From contig NZ_BSNK01000001.1 in assembly GCF_030159955.1 (NCBI RefSeq), forward strand, positions 806,001-870,000: a DNA stretch of 64,000 bases, written 5' to 3'. This document shows, one piece after another, positions 18,136 to 27,230 of the stretch. Each line of letters starts with the position of its first letter. The stretch's first letter is position 1. The stretch is from Algimonas ampicilliniresistens. GTDB lineage: Bacteria > Pseudomonadota > Alphaproteobacteria > Caulobacterales > Maricaulaceae. The notes under the pieces were generated by a model. The model was not told where the DNA came from, ran no database searches, and worked only from the letters and a program-made list of their open reading frames with translations. The position numbers and the translations under genes were made by a program.

Positions 18136-19971
18136 ATGAGCATCACCCGAACACATTATTTTCTGAGCAGTCTGGCCGGGTCGCTTGTGATCTTGGCATC
18201 TGATCCTGCGTGGGCGCAGGATCAGATGCCTGCGGCGATCTCAGTTTCTGGACCGGTTACGACGTCGGACACGCTGCAAACCGTGCTCGCGAGCGTCTAC
18301 CGCAACAATCCGCAGCTTCTTGGCGAGCGCGCCCGTTTGCGCGAAGTTGATGAGACCTATATTCAGGCGCGCGCCCAAGGTCGGGCCTCGATTAGCGCTG
18401 CGGGTGAAGTTTCGGCTCAGGCCGTCCGAACGCCCGAAACGGCAGGCGGGTTTTTCGCGCCGCCCGGCGGCGGATGGAATGAGGGTACGCCGAGTTCCGC
18501 ACAATTGAGCGTTATTCAGCCGATCTATCAAGGCGGTCGAGTCACCGCGCTTAAGCGTCAAGCGAAAGCCGGCATCATGGCCGCGCGGGCGGGGTTAGAG
18601 ACGGCTGAGAATAATATCTTCTTATCTGCAGCCAATGCCTATGTTGATATTTTACGTGACGAGGAAGCTGCCCGCATTCGGCGTAATAATGTTCGCGTAC
18701 TCAACCGCCAATTGACGGCCGCAAATGACCGGTTTGATGTCGGTGAAGGGACACGGACCGACATTGCCCAATCTGAATCGCGCATGGCGGCCGCAGAGGC
18801 CGGGCTAGCGCAGGCCGACGCTCAGCTGGAAATCAGCCGGGCTCTCTTTGTTCGGATCGTTGGCCGACTGCCCAATCAGTTGGCGCCTGCCCCAGATTTC
18901 GCTCTGCCTGAAACATTGGCTGAAGCGACGCGATTGGCGCGCAGCAATAACCCGCAACTACAGGCGGCCTATTACAATGAACGGGCCGGATCTGCGGCGA
19001 TTGATGTCGCGAAGGCAGCGGGTCGCCCGAGTGTGAGCCTGCAAGGCACATTGGCCGGGTCCCGCGATACAATCTTGGGCGTTTCAGAAACTGATCAAGC
19101 GACCATTGCCGCGCAGCTTAGTATTCCGATCTTCAGTGGCGGGCTGAATGCCTCTCGCGTTCGTCAGGCAAAGAATGCCAAAACACGCCTTGCTTTTGAA
19201 ACGCGTGACACGGAACGCGCGGTTGATCAGACGATCACCCAGGTTTGGGCTCGCATGGATGCAGCACGGCGGATTGTTAAGACGAGCCGACGACAAGTTG
19301 CGGCGGCGGAAGTCGCCTTTGAAGGCGTCACGCTGGAACAGCAAGTCGGCACGCGAACGCAGCTTGATGTGTTGGATGCTGAGCAGGAGACGCTGAATGC
19401 GCGGCTCACGCTGATCAATGCGGAACGCGATTTTGATGCGTCCGTTTTTCAGCTTCTGTCAGCGATTGGGGTATTAGATGCAGACGGTATCGACCTGCCG
19501 ATCGCAACCTATGACCCGGACGTCTATCTCTCCGATATTGTCTATGATGGGTATAAAGAGGCGGGCGACCGTTTGCTGCCTGAAGCGGTTCAGAAAATCG
19601 GACGTCAGGTTCCAGACATTATTTTAGAACCTGCGGGCCTGGTTGTGAGTGGCGTTGAAGCCAGTGAGCTCGACAACGCCGTGGAGGGTCTAGGCGATGC
19701 TTTATTGGATGTTGGTGGGGCGCTGAAAGAAGGCGTCGATACCGTCACATTCCAAGAACCACATTACGACCCACGAATCACTGATCCAGACATTGTGATC
19801 GTTACGGACCCGTACCAAGGGCAGGGAAAAGGAATTCCCGAACCCGATACCGTCCTCATGATCGACCGTGACGACGTGGCGGACGACACTATTGATGAAG
19901 ACGTGAAAGACCCCGAAACCCTAATAGTGCCGATGGTTTCCGATCCTTTAGAGGATGACTCAGAGCCATAA
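18136..19971 (+). CDS. TolC-family outer membrane efflux/secretion protein with acidic C-terminal extension
   Basis: 611 residues from the ATG at 18136. The signal peptide is 'MSITRTHYFLSSLAGSLVIL' and cleavage is likely after 'AWA'. Two outer-membrane-efflux repeats (about 45-250 and 260-465) show the TolC pattern: 'TVLASVYRNNPQL', 'GEGTRTDIAQSESR' and 'VGTRTQLDVLDAEQETLNA'. The protein should trimerise as an outer-membrane channel for type I secretion or RND efflux. About 145 extra C-terminal residues, rich in Asp and Glu, are not part of the usual fold. The region upstream of the chosen start overlaps the preceding gene and was discarded. Confidence 0.9.
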   Translation: MSITRTHYFLSSLAGSLVILASDPAWAQDQMPAAISVSGPVTTSDTLQTVLASVYRNNPQLLGERARLREVDETYIQARAQGRASISAAGEVSAQAVRTPETAGGFFAPPGGGWNEGTPSSAQLSVIQPIYQGGRVTALKRQAKAGIMAARAGLETAENNIFLSAANAYVDILRDEEAARIRRNNVRVLNRQLTAANDRFDVGEGTRTDIAQSESRMAAAEAGLAQADAQLEISRALFVRIVGRLPNQLAPAPDFALPETLAEATRLARSNNPQLQAAYYNERAGSAAIDVAKAAGRPSVSLQGTLAGSRDTILGVSETDQATIAAQLSIPIFSGGLNASRVRQAKNAKTRLAFETRDTERAVDQTITQVWARMDAARRIVKTSRRQVAAAEVAFEGVTLEQQVGTRTQLDVLDAEQETLNARLTLINAERDFDASVFQLLSAIGVLDADGIDLPIATYDPDVYLSDIVYDGYKEAGDRLLPEAVQKIGRQVPDIILEPAGLVVSGVEASELDNAVEGLGDALLDVGGALKEGVDTVTFQEPHYDPRITDPDIVIVTDPYQGQGKGIPEPDTVLMIDRDDVADDTIDEDVKDPETLIVPMVSDPLEDDSEP

Positions 19972-20011
19972 AATTCCTCGGTGGATTGTGGAGCCGTGCG
20001 TCTAGACAAGT

Positions 20012-20033
20012 CTTAACCCTTCCCTTAACCCTT
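20012..20033 (+). promoter_or_regulatory. tandem TTAACCC repeat upstream of popZ
   Basis: CTTAACCCTT occurs twice with a 12-bp period (20012-20021 and 20024-20033), 56 bp before the popZ start. It resembles paired CtrA half-sites (TTAACC) but the TTAA spacing is 8 instead of 7, so regulator identity is uncertain. Confidence 0.45.
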
Positions 20034-20088
20034 TGTTTAGAAGGGCTGGATGCCGATTCCAGTTCGGGTAGGGGGATAGCGAGCGAGT

Positions 20089-21363
20089 ATGTCCGAGCAG
20101 ACACCGGAAACCGCTACAACAGCGCCCAGTGAAGATGGCTTCACCGGGGCTGAAACTGAACCCAGCATGGAAGATATTCTGGCGTCTATCCGCAAGATCA
20201 TTGCAGATGATGCTGATCCTGTTCCGCTCGATGGACCGTCAGATACTGCCCAGCCTGAGCCCTCAATTCAGGGCATTACTGAAACATTTGCGAGCGCTGA
20301 CGTTCGTCCCGCTCCAGTCGCGGCATCGGCCGATGCGACGTCTGATAGTCTCGATATCGACGCGCTGTTGAGCGAATTTGATGAAGAGCTACCCGGGACT
20401 GAGACCTTGCAGGAGAGTTTCGGCCAAGCCTTCGGCTTGAATGATGATGCCGATGTTTTGTCATTGGATGACCAGCTCGCCATTCCAGAAATTGACGCCA
20501 GTGGGTCCGACGCTCCCCCTGTTGAGGCCGCTCTCGATTTGCCTGTGCCAACATCTGACGACACGGACGATATGGACCGGATGATGAGTGAATTACTCGT
20601 TGATCTCGACGAAGCGCCGGCCCCTACCGATGTCTCCGCAGGCGTTGTTAAGGCGTCGCCCCAAGAAGATGTTAAGGCAGATACGATGACTGATGCGGCG
20701 ACGGACGCGGATCTCGATCTAGTCAAATCACTGATGGCGGATCTGACAGATGAAGACGAAGATCCGGCTACGGGCGCTGCAGACGCTGCCCCTGTTGTAA
20801 GGGCAGACGCGACTGTCGATGTCGATCCAATCGACGCGCTAGAAGATGATATCCTTGAGAGTATTCTGGATATGACTCTCGATGATGAAATTGCCGCGAT
20901 GGAAGCGCAGACCCGTGAGGCAGACACGCCGAACTTGATGGACATTGCGGCAGCGGCAGACGCGGCGGCCAGCGCCATACCGTCAACGGACATTGAAATC
21001 ACAGAAGAGCAGCCGGTCGAAACGATTGCTCCGACGCAGGCTAAGCCGACTCCTGTCGAGCCGAAACCTGCTCCCCAACCGACCCAATCCGATACCCCTG
21101 AAATGGAGACTTCCATGCCGAGAGCTATCCGCTCCGATGCCATCTTGGACGATGTGACAGAAGAGGCGACCATGAGCGCGTTTGCGCAGCTCAACCAAGT
21201 CGTCGAAGATAAAGCGATCTTTAATGAGCGCGGCCCGCGAATTGGTGATCTGGTACAGGACGCTCTCCGGCCAATGTTAAAGGAATGGCTCGACGAAAAC
21301 CTGCAAGGGATTGTCGAACGCGCCGTGGCTAAGGAAGTTCAGCGCCTCGCGACTGGGAAATAA
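20089..21363 (+). CDS. popZ: polar organising protein PopZ-like (DUF2497)
   Basis: 424 residues. The N-terminal helix 'SMEDILASIRKIIADD' (26-41) and the C-terminal oligomerisation region (about 360-424, 'LVQDALRPMLKEWLDENL' then 'EVQRLATGK') are those of PopZ/DUF2497. Between them lie about 320 residues of disordered Asp/Glu/Pro/Ala/Thr-rich linker, several times longer than in Caulobacter PopZ (177 residues in all). PopZ forms a polar condensate that anchors ParB-parS and recruits cell-cycle proteins through the N-terminal helix. The gene lies between the TolC-like gene and valS, an order seen in related bacteria. Confidence 0.88.
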   Translation: MSEQTPETATTAPSEDGFTGAETEPSMEDILASIRKIIADDADPVPLDGPSDTAQPEPSIQGITETFASADVRPAPVAASADATSDSLDIDALLSEFDEELPGTETLQESFGQAFGLNDDADVLSLDDQLAIPEIDASGSDAPPVEAALDLPVPTSDDTDDMDRMMSELLVDLDEAPAPTDVSAGVVKASPQEDVKADTMTDAATDADLDLVKSLMADLTDEDEDPATGAADAAPVVRADATVDVDPIDALEDDILESILDMTLDDEIAAMEAQTREADTPNLMDIAAAADAAASAIPSTDIEITEEQPVETIAPTQAKPTPVEPKPAPQPTQSDTPEMETSMPRAIRSDAILDDVTEEATMSAFAQLNQVVEDKAIFNERGPRIGDLVQDALRPMLKEWLDENLQGIVERAVAKEVQRLATGK

Positions 21364-21406
21364 CTGGGCTGACGTCCTAAGGAATAGCTGACTTAACAAG
21401 TCTATG

Positions 21407-21474
21407 GGCCTGCGCTATGCGGGCCTTTATCAAGCCCGCCCCCGGCACCCGCCGATATGGGGGCGGGTCTTTTT
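21407..21474 (+). terminator. tandem hairpins ending in an intrinsic terminator between popZ and valS
   Basis: Hairpin 1 pairs 21407-21413 with 21419-21425 (7 bp, one G-U). Hairpin 2 pairs 21435-21443 with 21459-21467 (9 bp, all G-C) and is followed by TCTTTTT. This should end the popZ transcript 13 bp before valS, so valS probably needs read-through or a promoter inside this interval. Confidence 0.75.
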
Positions 21475-21486
21475 GTTGAGTGAATA

Positions 21487-24390
21487 ATGCCAGATACGAC
21501 TCCAGACCTGCCGAAGCATTTCAACCCCAAAGAGGCGGAGCAACGCCTCTATACCGCGTGGGAGAAAGCAGGCTGCTTTCAGCCTGACATGGACCCATCC
21601 AAGCCGCCCTTTTCTATCGTCATCCCGCCGCCCAATGTGACGGGCAGCCTGCATATGGGGCATGCGGTCAATAACACGATCCAAGACATTCTCGCCCGAT
21701 TCCACCGCATGCGCGGCTTTGATGTGCTGTGGCAGCCGGGAACCGATCATGCCGGTATCGCGACGCAAATGGTGGTCGAACGCAAATTAGCGGACGAGCA
21801 ACGCCCGCGTGCCACCATGCAACGCGACGAGTTCATCTCGGAAGTCTGGGACTGGAAGCGCGAAAGCGGCGGCATCATCACGGAACAACTGCGACGCCTC
21901 GGCGCGTCCTGTGACTGGAGCCGCGAGAAATTTACCCTCGGTAATCCTGACGACGATACGGACAAGATGGCAGAGGCTGTCACCAAAGCCTTTGTCGAAA
22001 TGTATGAGGCCGGGCTGATCTATCGCGACAAGCGCTTGGTCAATTGGGACCCACATTTCCAGACCGCGATTTCTGACCTTGAGGTCGAAAACCGCGACGT
22101 CGACGGTCATTTCTGGCACTTTAAATACCCGCTCGAGGGCGGTGAGACTTACACCTACATCGAGAAGGATGAGGACGGAAACGTCACGCTCTCGGAAGAG
22201 CGCGACTATATTTCCATTGCGACGACGCGCCCTGAAACCATGCTCGGTGACGGTGCGGTGGCTGTTCATCCCGATGATGAACGCTATGCGCCCATCGTTG
22301 GTAAGATGGTGCGCCTGCCGCTCGCCGACCGCCTGATCCCGATCATCACGGACGAATATCCCGATATGGATTTCGGCTCTGGTGCCGTGAAGATCACCGG
22401 TGCGCACGATTTCAACGATTACGAAGTGGCCAAGCGGGGCGGCATTCCGATGTATTCGCTCATGGGGACGAAGGGCGAGATGATCGCCAGCGAGATCATG
22501 CCCGAAAAATATGTCGGCATGGACCGGTTCGACGCGCGCAAAGCGGTGGTAGCTGACATCGACGCTGAAGGCCTGCTCATCGCTGTCGAAGATAAGAAAA
22601 TCATGCAGCCCTTTGGCGACCGCTCCAATGCGGTGATCGAGCCGATGCTGACGGATCAGTGGTTCGTGGACGCCGAGAAGCTTGCGGGCGATGCAATGGC
22701 AGCAGTCAATGACGGCAAGACCAACTTCATCCCGGAAAATTGGAAGAAGACCTATGATCACTGGATGGAGAATATCCAGCCTTGGTGCATCTCGCGGCAA
22801 CTCTGGTGGGGGCACCGGATACCCGCTTGGTATGGCATAGACCCAAGTGATGTAAGCAAAAGAAAGATCTTTGTGGCGTCCACCGAACAGGAGGCGGTAG
22901 AACAAGCTAAAGAATTTTACGGTGACAATGCAATCATTACAATTTCTAATGATGGAGCATTATACTTTGGGCTGACGGGTGAAGGCCAACAGGTCGAGTA
23001 TGAAATTCGAAGGGACGATGATGTCCTAGACACGTGGTTCTCCTCCGGCCTCTGGCCATTCTCCACGCTTGGCTGGCCCGACAACACGGCTGAACTCGAA
23101 AAGTTTTACCCAACCTCCGTCCTCGTCACCGCGTTTGACATTATCTTTTTCTGGGTCGCCCGGATGATGATGCAGGGCTTGCACTTTATGGACGAGGTAC
23201 CGTTCCGCGATATTTATATTCATGCGCTGGTGCTGGATGAGCAGGGCAAGAAAATGTCCAAATCCATCGGCAATACCATCGATCCGCTGGACTTGATTGA
23301 CGGCGTGTCGATTGACGCCTTGGTTGAAAAACGAACGCGCGGTTTGAAAAACCCAGAGAAGGCTCCGCAAGTCGCCAAGGCGACGCGCAAAGCCTATCCG
23401 GACGGGTTTGACGCTTATGGCGCGGATGCGCTGCGTTTTACACTGGCTGCGATGGCCGGGCAGGGGCGCAACATCAAACTCTCGGTCGACCGGGTTGCGG
23501 GCTATCGCAATTTCGGCACGAAGCTTTGGAACGCTGCCCGCTTTGCGCAGATGAATGGCTGCCGTGCGCAAGAGGGTTTCGATCCCAACGCGGTCGAAAG
23601 CGCGCTTAATCGCTGGATTGTCGCCAAGACGGCAGAAGCTGTCAGCACAGCAACGGGCTATATCGAAACCTACCGTTTCAACGATGCGGCGGACACGGTT
23701 TACAGTTTCGTCTGGGGCACGGTTTGCGACTGGTATATCGAACTGGCTAAGCCAGAACTTTTGGGCGAGACACCGGATGAAACCCGTGCGACCTTGTCAT
23801 GGGCGCTCGATCAGTCCTTCAAACTGCTTCACCCGTTCATGCCTTTTATCACGGAAGAGTTGTGGGCGCTGACGGGTGAGCGGGATGAATTCTTGATGCT
23901 ATCGGATTGGCCCGTTGTCGACGCTGAGCCGGCTGGGGATGATATTGATTGGCTAATCCGTCTGATCTCGTCCCTACGATCCGTGCGCGCGGAAATGAAT
24001 GTGCCGCCATCCCGCAAAGCGCCGCTCGTCGTCATTGGGCAGCCGGATGCCCGTCTCTCGACCTTTGCGGATGCGTTGGGCCGGTTGGCGCGGGTCGAAG
24101 CTGTGTCTTTTGCAGATGCCGCCCCGGAAGGCGCGCTGCAAACCGTGGTGGACGGAGTGAGCTTCGCAATCCCGCTCGACGGTCTGATCGATGTGGCGGC
24201 GGAGCAAAAACGTCTAGACGCGGCCATTGCCAAGGTGGAAGCAGAGATTGCTAAGATCGACAAGAAGCTGGGCAATGCCAAATTTACGGATCGGGCCCCG
24301 GCCACCGTCGTGCAGGAGCAAAAAGATCGTCGCACCGCTTATGCGGATGAATGCGCGAAGCTACAGGAGGCGCGCGCCGCGTTAAGCTAA
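21487..24390 (+). CDS. valS: valine--tRNA ligase
   Basis: 967 residues. The class I HIGH motif is 'PPNVTGSLHMGHA' and the KMSKS loop 'GKKMSKSIGN'. The editing domain contains 'IATTRPETMLGDGAVAVHP', and the C-terminal coiled coil ('EQKRLDAAIAKVEAEIAKID') is the tRNA-binding arm. It charges tRNA-Val. An AT-rich patch (22831-23030, 87 of 200 bases G or C) encodes the segment between 'WWGHRIPAWYG' and 'DVLDTWFSS' and looks unlike the rest of the gene. The next gene begins 1 bp after the stop. Confidence 0.97.
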   Translation: MPDTTPDLPKHFNPKEAEQRLYTAWEKAGCFQPDMDPSKPPFSIVIPPPNVTGSLHMGHAVNNTIQDILARFHRMRGFDVLWQPGTDHAGIATQMVVERKLADEQRPRATMQRDEFISEVWDWKRESGGIITEQLRRLGASCDWSREKFTLGNPDDDTDKMAEAVTKAFVEMYEAGLIYRDKRLVNWDPHFQTAISDLEVENRDVDGHFWHFKYPLEGGETYTYIEKDEDGNVTLSEERDYISIATTRPETMLGDGAVAVHPDDERYAPIVGKMVRLPLADRLIPIITDEYPDMDFGSGAVKITGAHDFNDYEVAKRGGIPMYSLMGTKGEMIASEIMPEKYVGMDRFDARKAVVADIDAEGLLIAVEDKKIMQPFGDRSNAVIEPMLTDQWFVDAEKLAGDAMAAVNDGKTNFIPENWKKTYDHWMENIQPWCISRQLWWGHRIPAWYGIDPSDVSKRKIFVASTEQEAVEQAKEFYGDNAIITISNDGALYFGLTGEGQQVEYEIRRDDDVLDTWFSSGLWPFSTLGWPDNTAELEKFYPTSVLVTAFDIIFFWVARMMMQGLHFMDEVPFRDIYIHALVLDEQGKKMSKSIGNTIDPLDLIDGVSIDALVEKRTRGLKNPEKAPQVAKATRKAYPDGFDAYGADALRFTLAAMAGQGRNIKLSVDRVAGYRNFGTKLWNAARFAQMNGCRAQEGFDPNAVESALNRWIVAKTAEAVSTATGYIETYRFNDAADTVYSFVWGTVCDWYIELAKPELLGETPDETRATLSWALDQSFKLLHPFMPFITEELWALTGERDEFLMLSDWPVVDAEPAGDDIDWLIRLISSLRSVRAEMNVPPSRKAPLVVIGQPDARLSTFADALGRLARVEAVSFADAAPEGALQTVVDGVSFAIPLDGLIDVAAEQKRLDAAIAKVEAEIAKIDKKLGNAKFTDRAPATVVQEQKDRRTAYADECAKLQEARAALS

Positions 24391-24391
24391 T

Positions 24392-25348
24392 ATGCATCAG
24401 TTCGATGAGCATCACGCCGAGTTCAAAGGGTTTTCGGAGTATTTCGATGGCATGGTCCGTCCGACTTTGCATGTGCGTGATGCGGCGAGGGCCAAAGCGG
24501 TTCGTAATGGGATCATTGCCGGCGTCCTCTCGGCTACACTGATCAGTATCGCGGCTTTTATCGCCATCATTCGGTTCGATGAAACTGGATTGGGGTTTTT
24601 TCTCTTTTTTGCCGCTGCGGCCAGCACTGTCTTCATGTTCACGCTGATGACCCACGATATCCGCGAAGAAACGAAGAGCCGCATTGTCAACGCGATTATA
24701 GGATATGTCGGCTGGACGTTTGAGCCAGAGGTTGCGACCTTTGATGTCAAAGAGTTTCAGGAGCTGTTTCTCATCCCCAAATCCGTCGACAGACAATCAT
24801 TTGAGGACAGTCTGTCCGGGGAGGCCCACGGCGCAGGATTTCGATCCGTTGAGGCTCATCTCGAAAAGCGCAGCCGTGACAGTAAGGGTAACACGAAATG
24901 GAGAACGGTCTTTAGTGGACAGATCATGACGCTGGATTTCCCAACCAAGACCTTTGGACGAACCGTAGTTCTGCGAGACAAGGGATGGTTTAATTCCAAA
25001 AAGCAGTCAGACATGAAACGTATTGGCCTAGCGGACCCAGTCTTCGAGAAGATATTTGAAGCCTACGGCACAGATCAAGTTGAAGGGCGGGTCATTTTGG
25101 ATCCGGCCTTCATGCAACAAATGGTTGATCTTGAGAAAGCGGTTTCCGGGAAAAACATCCGCTTCGGGTTTGATCGGGACACATTATTCATCGCGGTCGA
25201 AACAAAAGACCAGTTTGAAGCGGGGTCGATGTTTAAATCCCTGATGGACCCAGACCGGACGCAGAAAATCCTTGATGAGGTCGGAGCGGTTTTTGATATT
25301 GTGGACACGCTTCTCAAACGAAAAAAAGCGGCGTCATTACCGTACTGA
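24392..25348 (+). CDS. DUF3137 domain membrane protein
   Basis: 318 residues. A soluble N-terminal stretch is followed by two adjacent membrane helices (about residues 38-58 and 64-85), then a cytoplasmic-type DUF3137 domain with 'VFSGQIMTLDFPTKTFGRTV'. The function of this family is unknown. Its C-terminal half ('GRTVVLRDKG', 'DQVEGRVILDPAFMQQM') aligns with the next gene's product, so the two are diverged paralogues. It starts 1 bp after valS and is probably cotranscribed. Confidence 0.78.
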   Translation: MHQFDEHHAEFKGFSEYFDGMVRPTLHVRDAARAKAVRNGIIAGVLSATLISIAAFIAIIRFDETGLGFFLFFAAAASTVFMFTLMTHDIREETKSRIVNAIIGYVGWTFEPEVATFDVKEFQELFLIPKSVDRQSFEDSLSGEAHGAGFRSVEAHLEKRSRDSKGNTKWRTVFSGQIMTLDFPTKTFGRTVVLRDKGWFNSKKQSDMKRIGLADPVFEKIFEAYGTDQVEGRVILDPAFMQQMVDLEKAVSGKNIRFGFDRDTLFIAVETKDQFEAGSMFKSLMDPDRTQKILDEVGAVFDIVDTLLKRKKAASLPY

Positions 25349-25383
25349 GTTTGACCTAGCCACACCTCGTTAACGACTCCGCG

Positions 25384-25391
25384 TTAACCAT
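25384..25391 (+). promoter_or_regulatory. CtrA-like half-site TTAACCAT before the second DUF3137-type gene
   Basis: TTAACCAT is the Caulobacter CtrA half-site. It lies 6 bp upstream of the ATG, with a second TTAAC 14 bp earlier (25370-25374). The spacing is not the canonical one and the position so close to the start would imply repression. Speculative. Confidence 0.3.
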
Positions 25392-25397
25392 AATCCC

Positions 25398-26273
25398 ATG
25401 TCCGTCATCCTCCCCCAAGGTGCCGTGGATATTCAGGCCTTGAGACTGAACCTCTACGACCTACTCGGCCATAATTATGCCGCTGTATCCCCGTCGCCGG
25501 GGGCGTTGTTGCTGTTGCAGTCGGCAAAGATATTACACTCACCCACTGGACGGTTTCGCTGCCGAGGTCGCGTGCGAGGGTCGGCCTTCGACGGCAAACG
25601 GTTCAGTGTGCAGGAGGTGCGTGCGCATGTGGCGGATGATGAGGATGAGGGCGGCTTTGACGGCCTGATTATTTCACTTTCGCATAAGCTGCGCATTTAC
25701 GGCCGCACAGTCGTGTTGCCGGATCGCGGTGCGCTCAACCCTCGACATGTTGACGGTATGAAACGGGTTGGCTTTCCGTCCCGCACATTTGAAGCGAAAT
25801 TCGAAGTCTATTCCGATGATCAGATTGAAGGGCGGACCCTTGTCCCGCCGGACTTCATGGAACGACTTCTGGCCTTTGATCCGATCTTGAGTGGTGGACA
25901 TGCCTGCGTCGCCTTTGCCGGGCGGCAAATGCATGTTGTCTTGCCGACGGGTGATCAGATCAGGCTCTCTGACGAGCCGCATTTCGATCACCTTGCGTCG
26001 GCGTCGAGCCATATTGCAGGCGAAATGGCCCAAATTTTTGATCTTGTCGCGCAGATCGATGCCTTGCATGCCAGCGCAGACCGCCACTGCCCCATCGAGC
26101 GTGCACGGGCGAGGGATGACTATTATCTGTCGGCGATTGGTTCTGTTGAACCTGCTGTGCAGGCCGCCATTCAAGCGGGACTGATCGCCGATCATCCGCA
26201 GGCGAAATACCTAACCCCTGAGGCCAGCTTGATTGATCCGGCGTTTCGTGGGCTATTACTGCCCAGAGTCTAA
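25398..26273 (+). CDS. DUF3137-like soluble paralogue
   Basis: 291 residues without membrane helices. 'GRTVVLPDRGALN', 'MKRVGFPSRTFEAKFEVYSD' and 'DQIEGRTLVPPDFMERLL' line up with the same blocks of the preceding protein, so it carries the DUF3137 core but has lost the membrane segment and gained a C-terminal helical region of about 80 residues. Function unknown. It lies 49 bp downstream of the first copy, and its stop is 9 bp from the convergent antiporter stop. Confidence 0.65.
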   Translation: MSVILPQGAVDIQALRLNLYDLLGHNYAAVSPSPGALLLLQSAKILHSPTGRFRCRGRVRGSAFDGKRFSVQEVRAHVADDEDEGGFDGLIISLSHKLRIYGRTVVLPDRGALNPRHVDGMKRVGFPSRTFEAKFEVYSDDQIEGRTLVPPDFMERLLAFDPILSGGHACVAFAGRQMHVVLPTGDQIRLSDEPHFDHLASASSHIAGEMAQIFDLVAQIDALHASADRHCPIERARARDDYYLSAIGSVEPAVQAAIQAGLIADHPQAKYLTPEASLIDPAFRGLLLPRV

Positions 26274-26282
26274 GGCGTAGGT

Positions 26283-27227
26283 TTAAAGGGCTCGGCTGAC
26301 GAGCCAGGCCAGATAGGCCAAATAGCCCGCCAACATGACGCCCCCCTCCCACCGAACGACTTTTCGGTGGGTTACAGCAAAGACGAACATTAGGATTGTC
26401 GCGACCAGAAGGACGAGGCCGTCAATCAGACTGAAACCGGCGTTGCTCACATCGAACGATAGAGGGAAGGCCAGCCCGGTAATGCCCAAAATGGCCAGTC
26501 CGTTGAAAATATTCGATCCAATAATATTTGCGAAGGCCAGTTCATTCTCGCCTTTTATTGACGCTAGGATCGAGGCTGTAGCTTCCGGTAGGGATGTCCC
26601 AATCCCGACAATGGTAATGCCAATCAGCGCTTCGGATACGCCAAACCCTCGTGCAATTGCGCTGGAACCTCGGATCAGACCCTCCGCGCCCGCAATCAAC
26701 AAAGCTATGCCAATGGTGACTAGCAACAGATTGAGAGCAACCGGGCTGGGGCGAGGGGCGTCCACGGCAGATACATCGGCAGGAAGCGCCAAGTCGGCGC
26801 GAATGGTCAGCGCCATATAGGTCAGGAATCCGAGGAGCAGGACGATGGCCCCCGCTGTCGGAATGCCGCCCAGCCAGATCCATAGACCACATCCGACCGA
26901 ACTGAGCATCACGAACGCTGCATCACGCCGGACATCGCGCATTTGGGTGGCGATGGGGAGGATCAACGCGGACACGCCCAAAATCATAAGAATGTTGGCG
27001 ATATTGCTGCCCAGAACATTGCCGAAAGCAATATCGTCTGCGCCTTTGGCTGCCGCCCCAAAGGTTGCGATGAATTCCGGCATAGATGTGCCGAATCCCA
27101 GCAGCACGACACCGATCAGGGCTCTGGATAAGCCAAACCGTTCGGCTAGGCCTACGCTGCCACGGATCAGAATGTCTCCGCCCACCATCAGTAGGAAGAG
27201 CCCGCCGATAACGAGCAGCAGATTCAA
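26283..27227 (-). CDS. calcium/sodium antiporter (CaCA family, YrbG type)
   Basis: 314 residues in two inverted five-helix halves. Each has the alpha-repeat signature: 'GFGTSMPEFIATFGAA...GNVLGSNIANI' in the first and 'GIGTSLPEATASILAS...ANIIGSNIFN' in the second. The acidic residues in the GTS-P-E motifs bind the transported cation. It exchanges Ca2+ for Na+ (possibly with K+) across the inner membrane. The ferredoxin gene upstream is 3 bp away and on the same strand. Confidence 0.92.
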   Translation of the reverse strand: MNLLLVIGGLFLLMVGGDILIRGSVGLAERFGLSRALIGVVLLGFGTSMPEFIATFGAAAKGADDIAFGNVLGSNIANILMILGVSALILPIATQMRDVRRDAAFVMLSSVGCGLWIWLGGIPTAGAIVLLLGFLTYMALTIRADLALPADVSAVDAPRPSPVALNLLLVTIGIALLIAGAEGLIRGSSAIARGFGVSEALIGITIVGIGTSLPEATASILASIKGENELAFANIIGSNIFNGLAILGITGLAFPLSFDVSNAGFSLIDGLVLLVATILMFVFAVTHRKVVRWEGGVMLAGYLAYLAWLVSRAL

Positions 27228-27230
27228 GTT

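Noticed and set aside
20268-21194. 308-codon open frame antisense to popZ
   Set aside because: It is Ser/Ala-rich and mirrors the repetitive GAx/GCx codons of the popZ linker; no family or ribosome-binding site.
21364-21486. T-box or other tRNA-sensing leader before valS
   Set aside because: The hairpins form an ordinary terminator for popZ; no T-box sequence, and such leaders are not expected in this group.
21787-22905. 372-codon open frame antisense to valS
   Set aside because: It is the reverse of strongly conserved ValRS codons; no protein signature.
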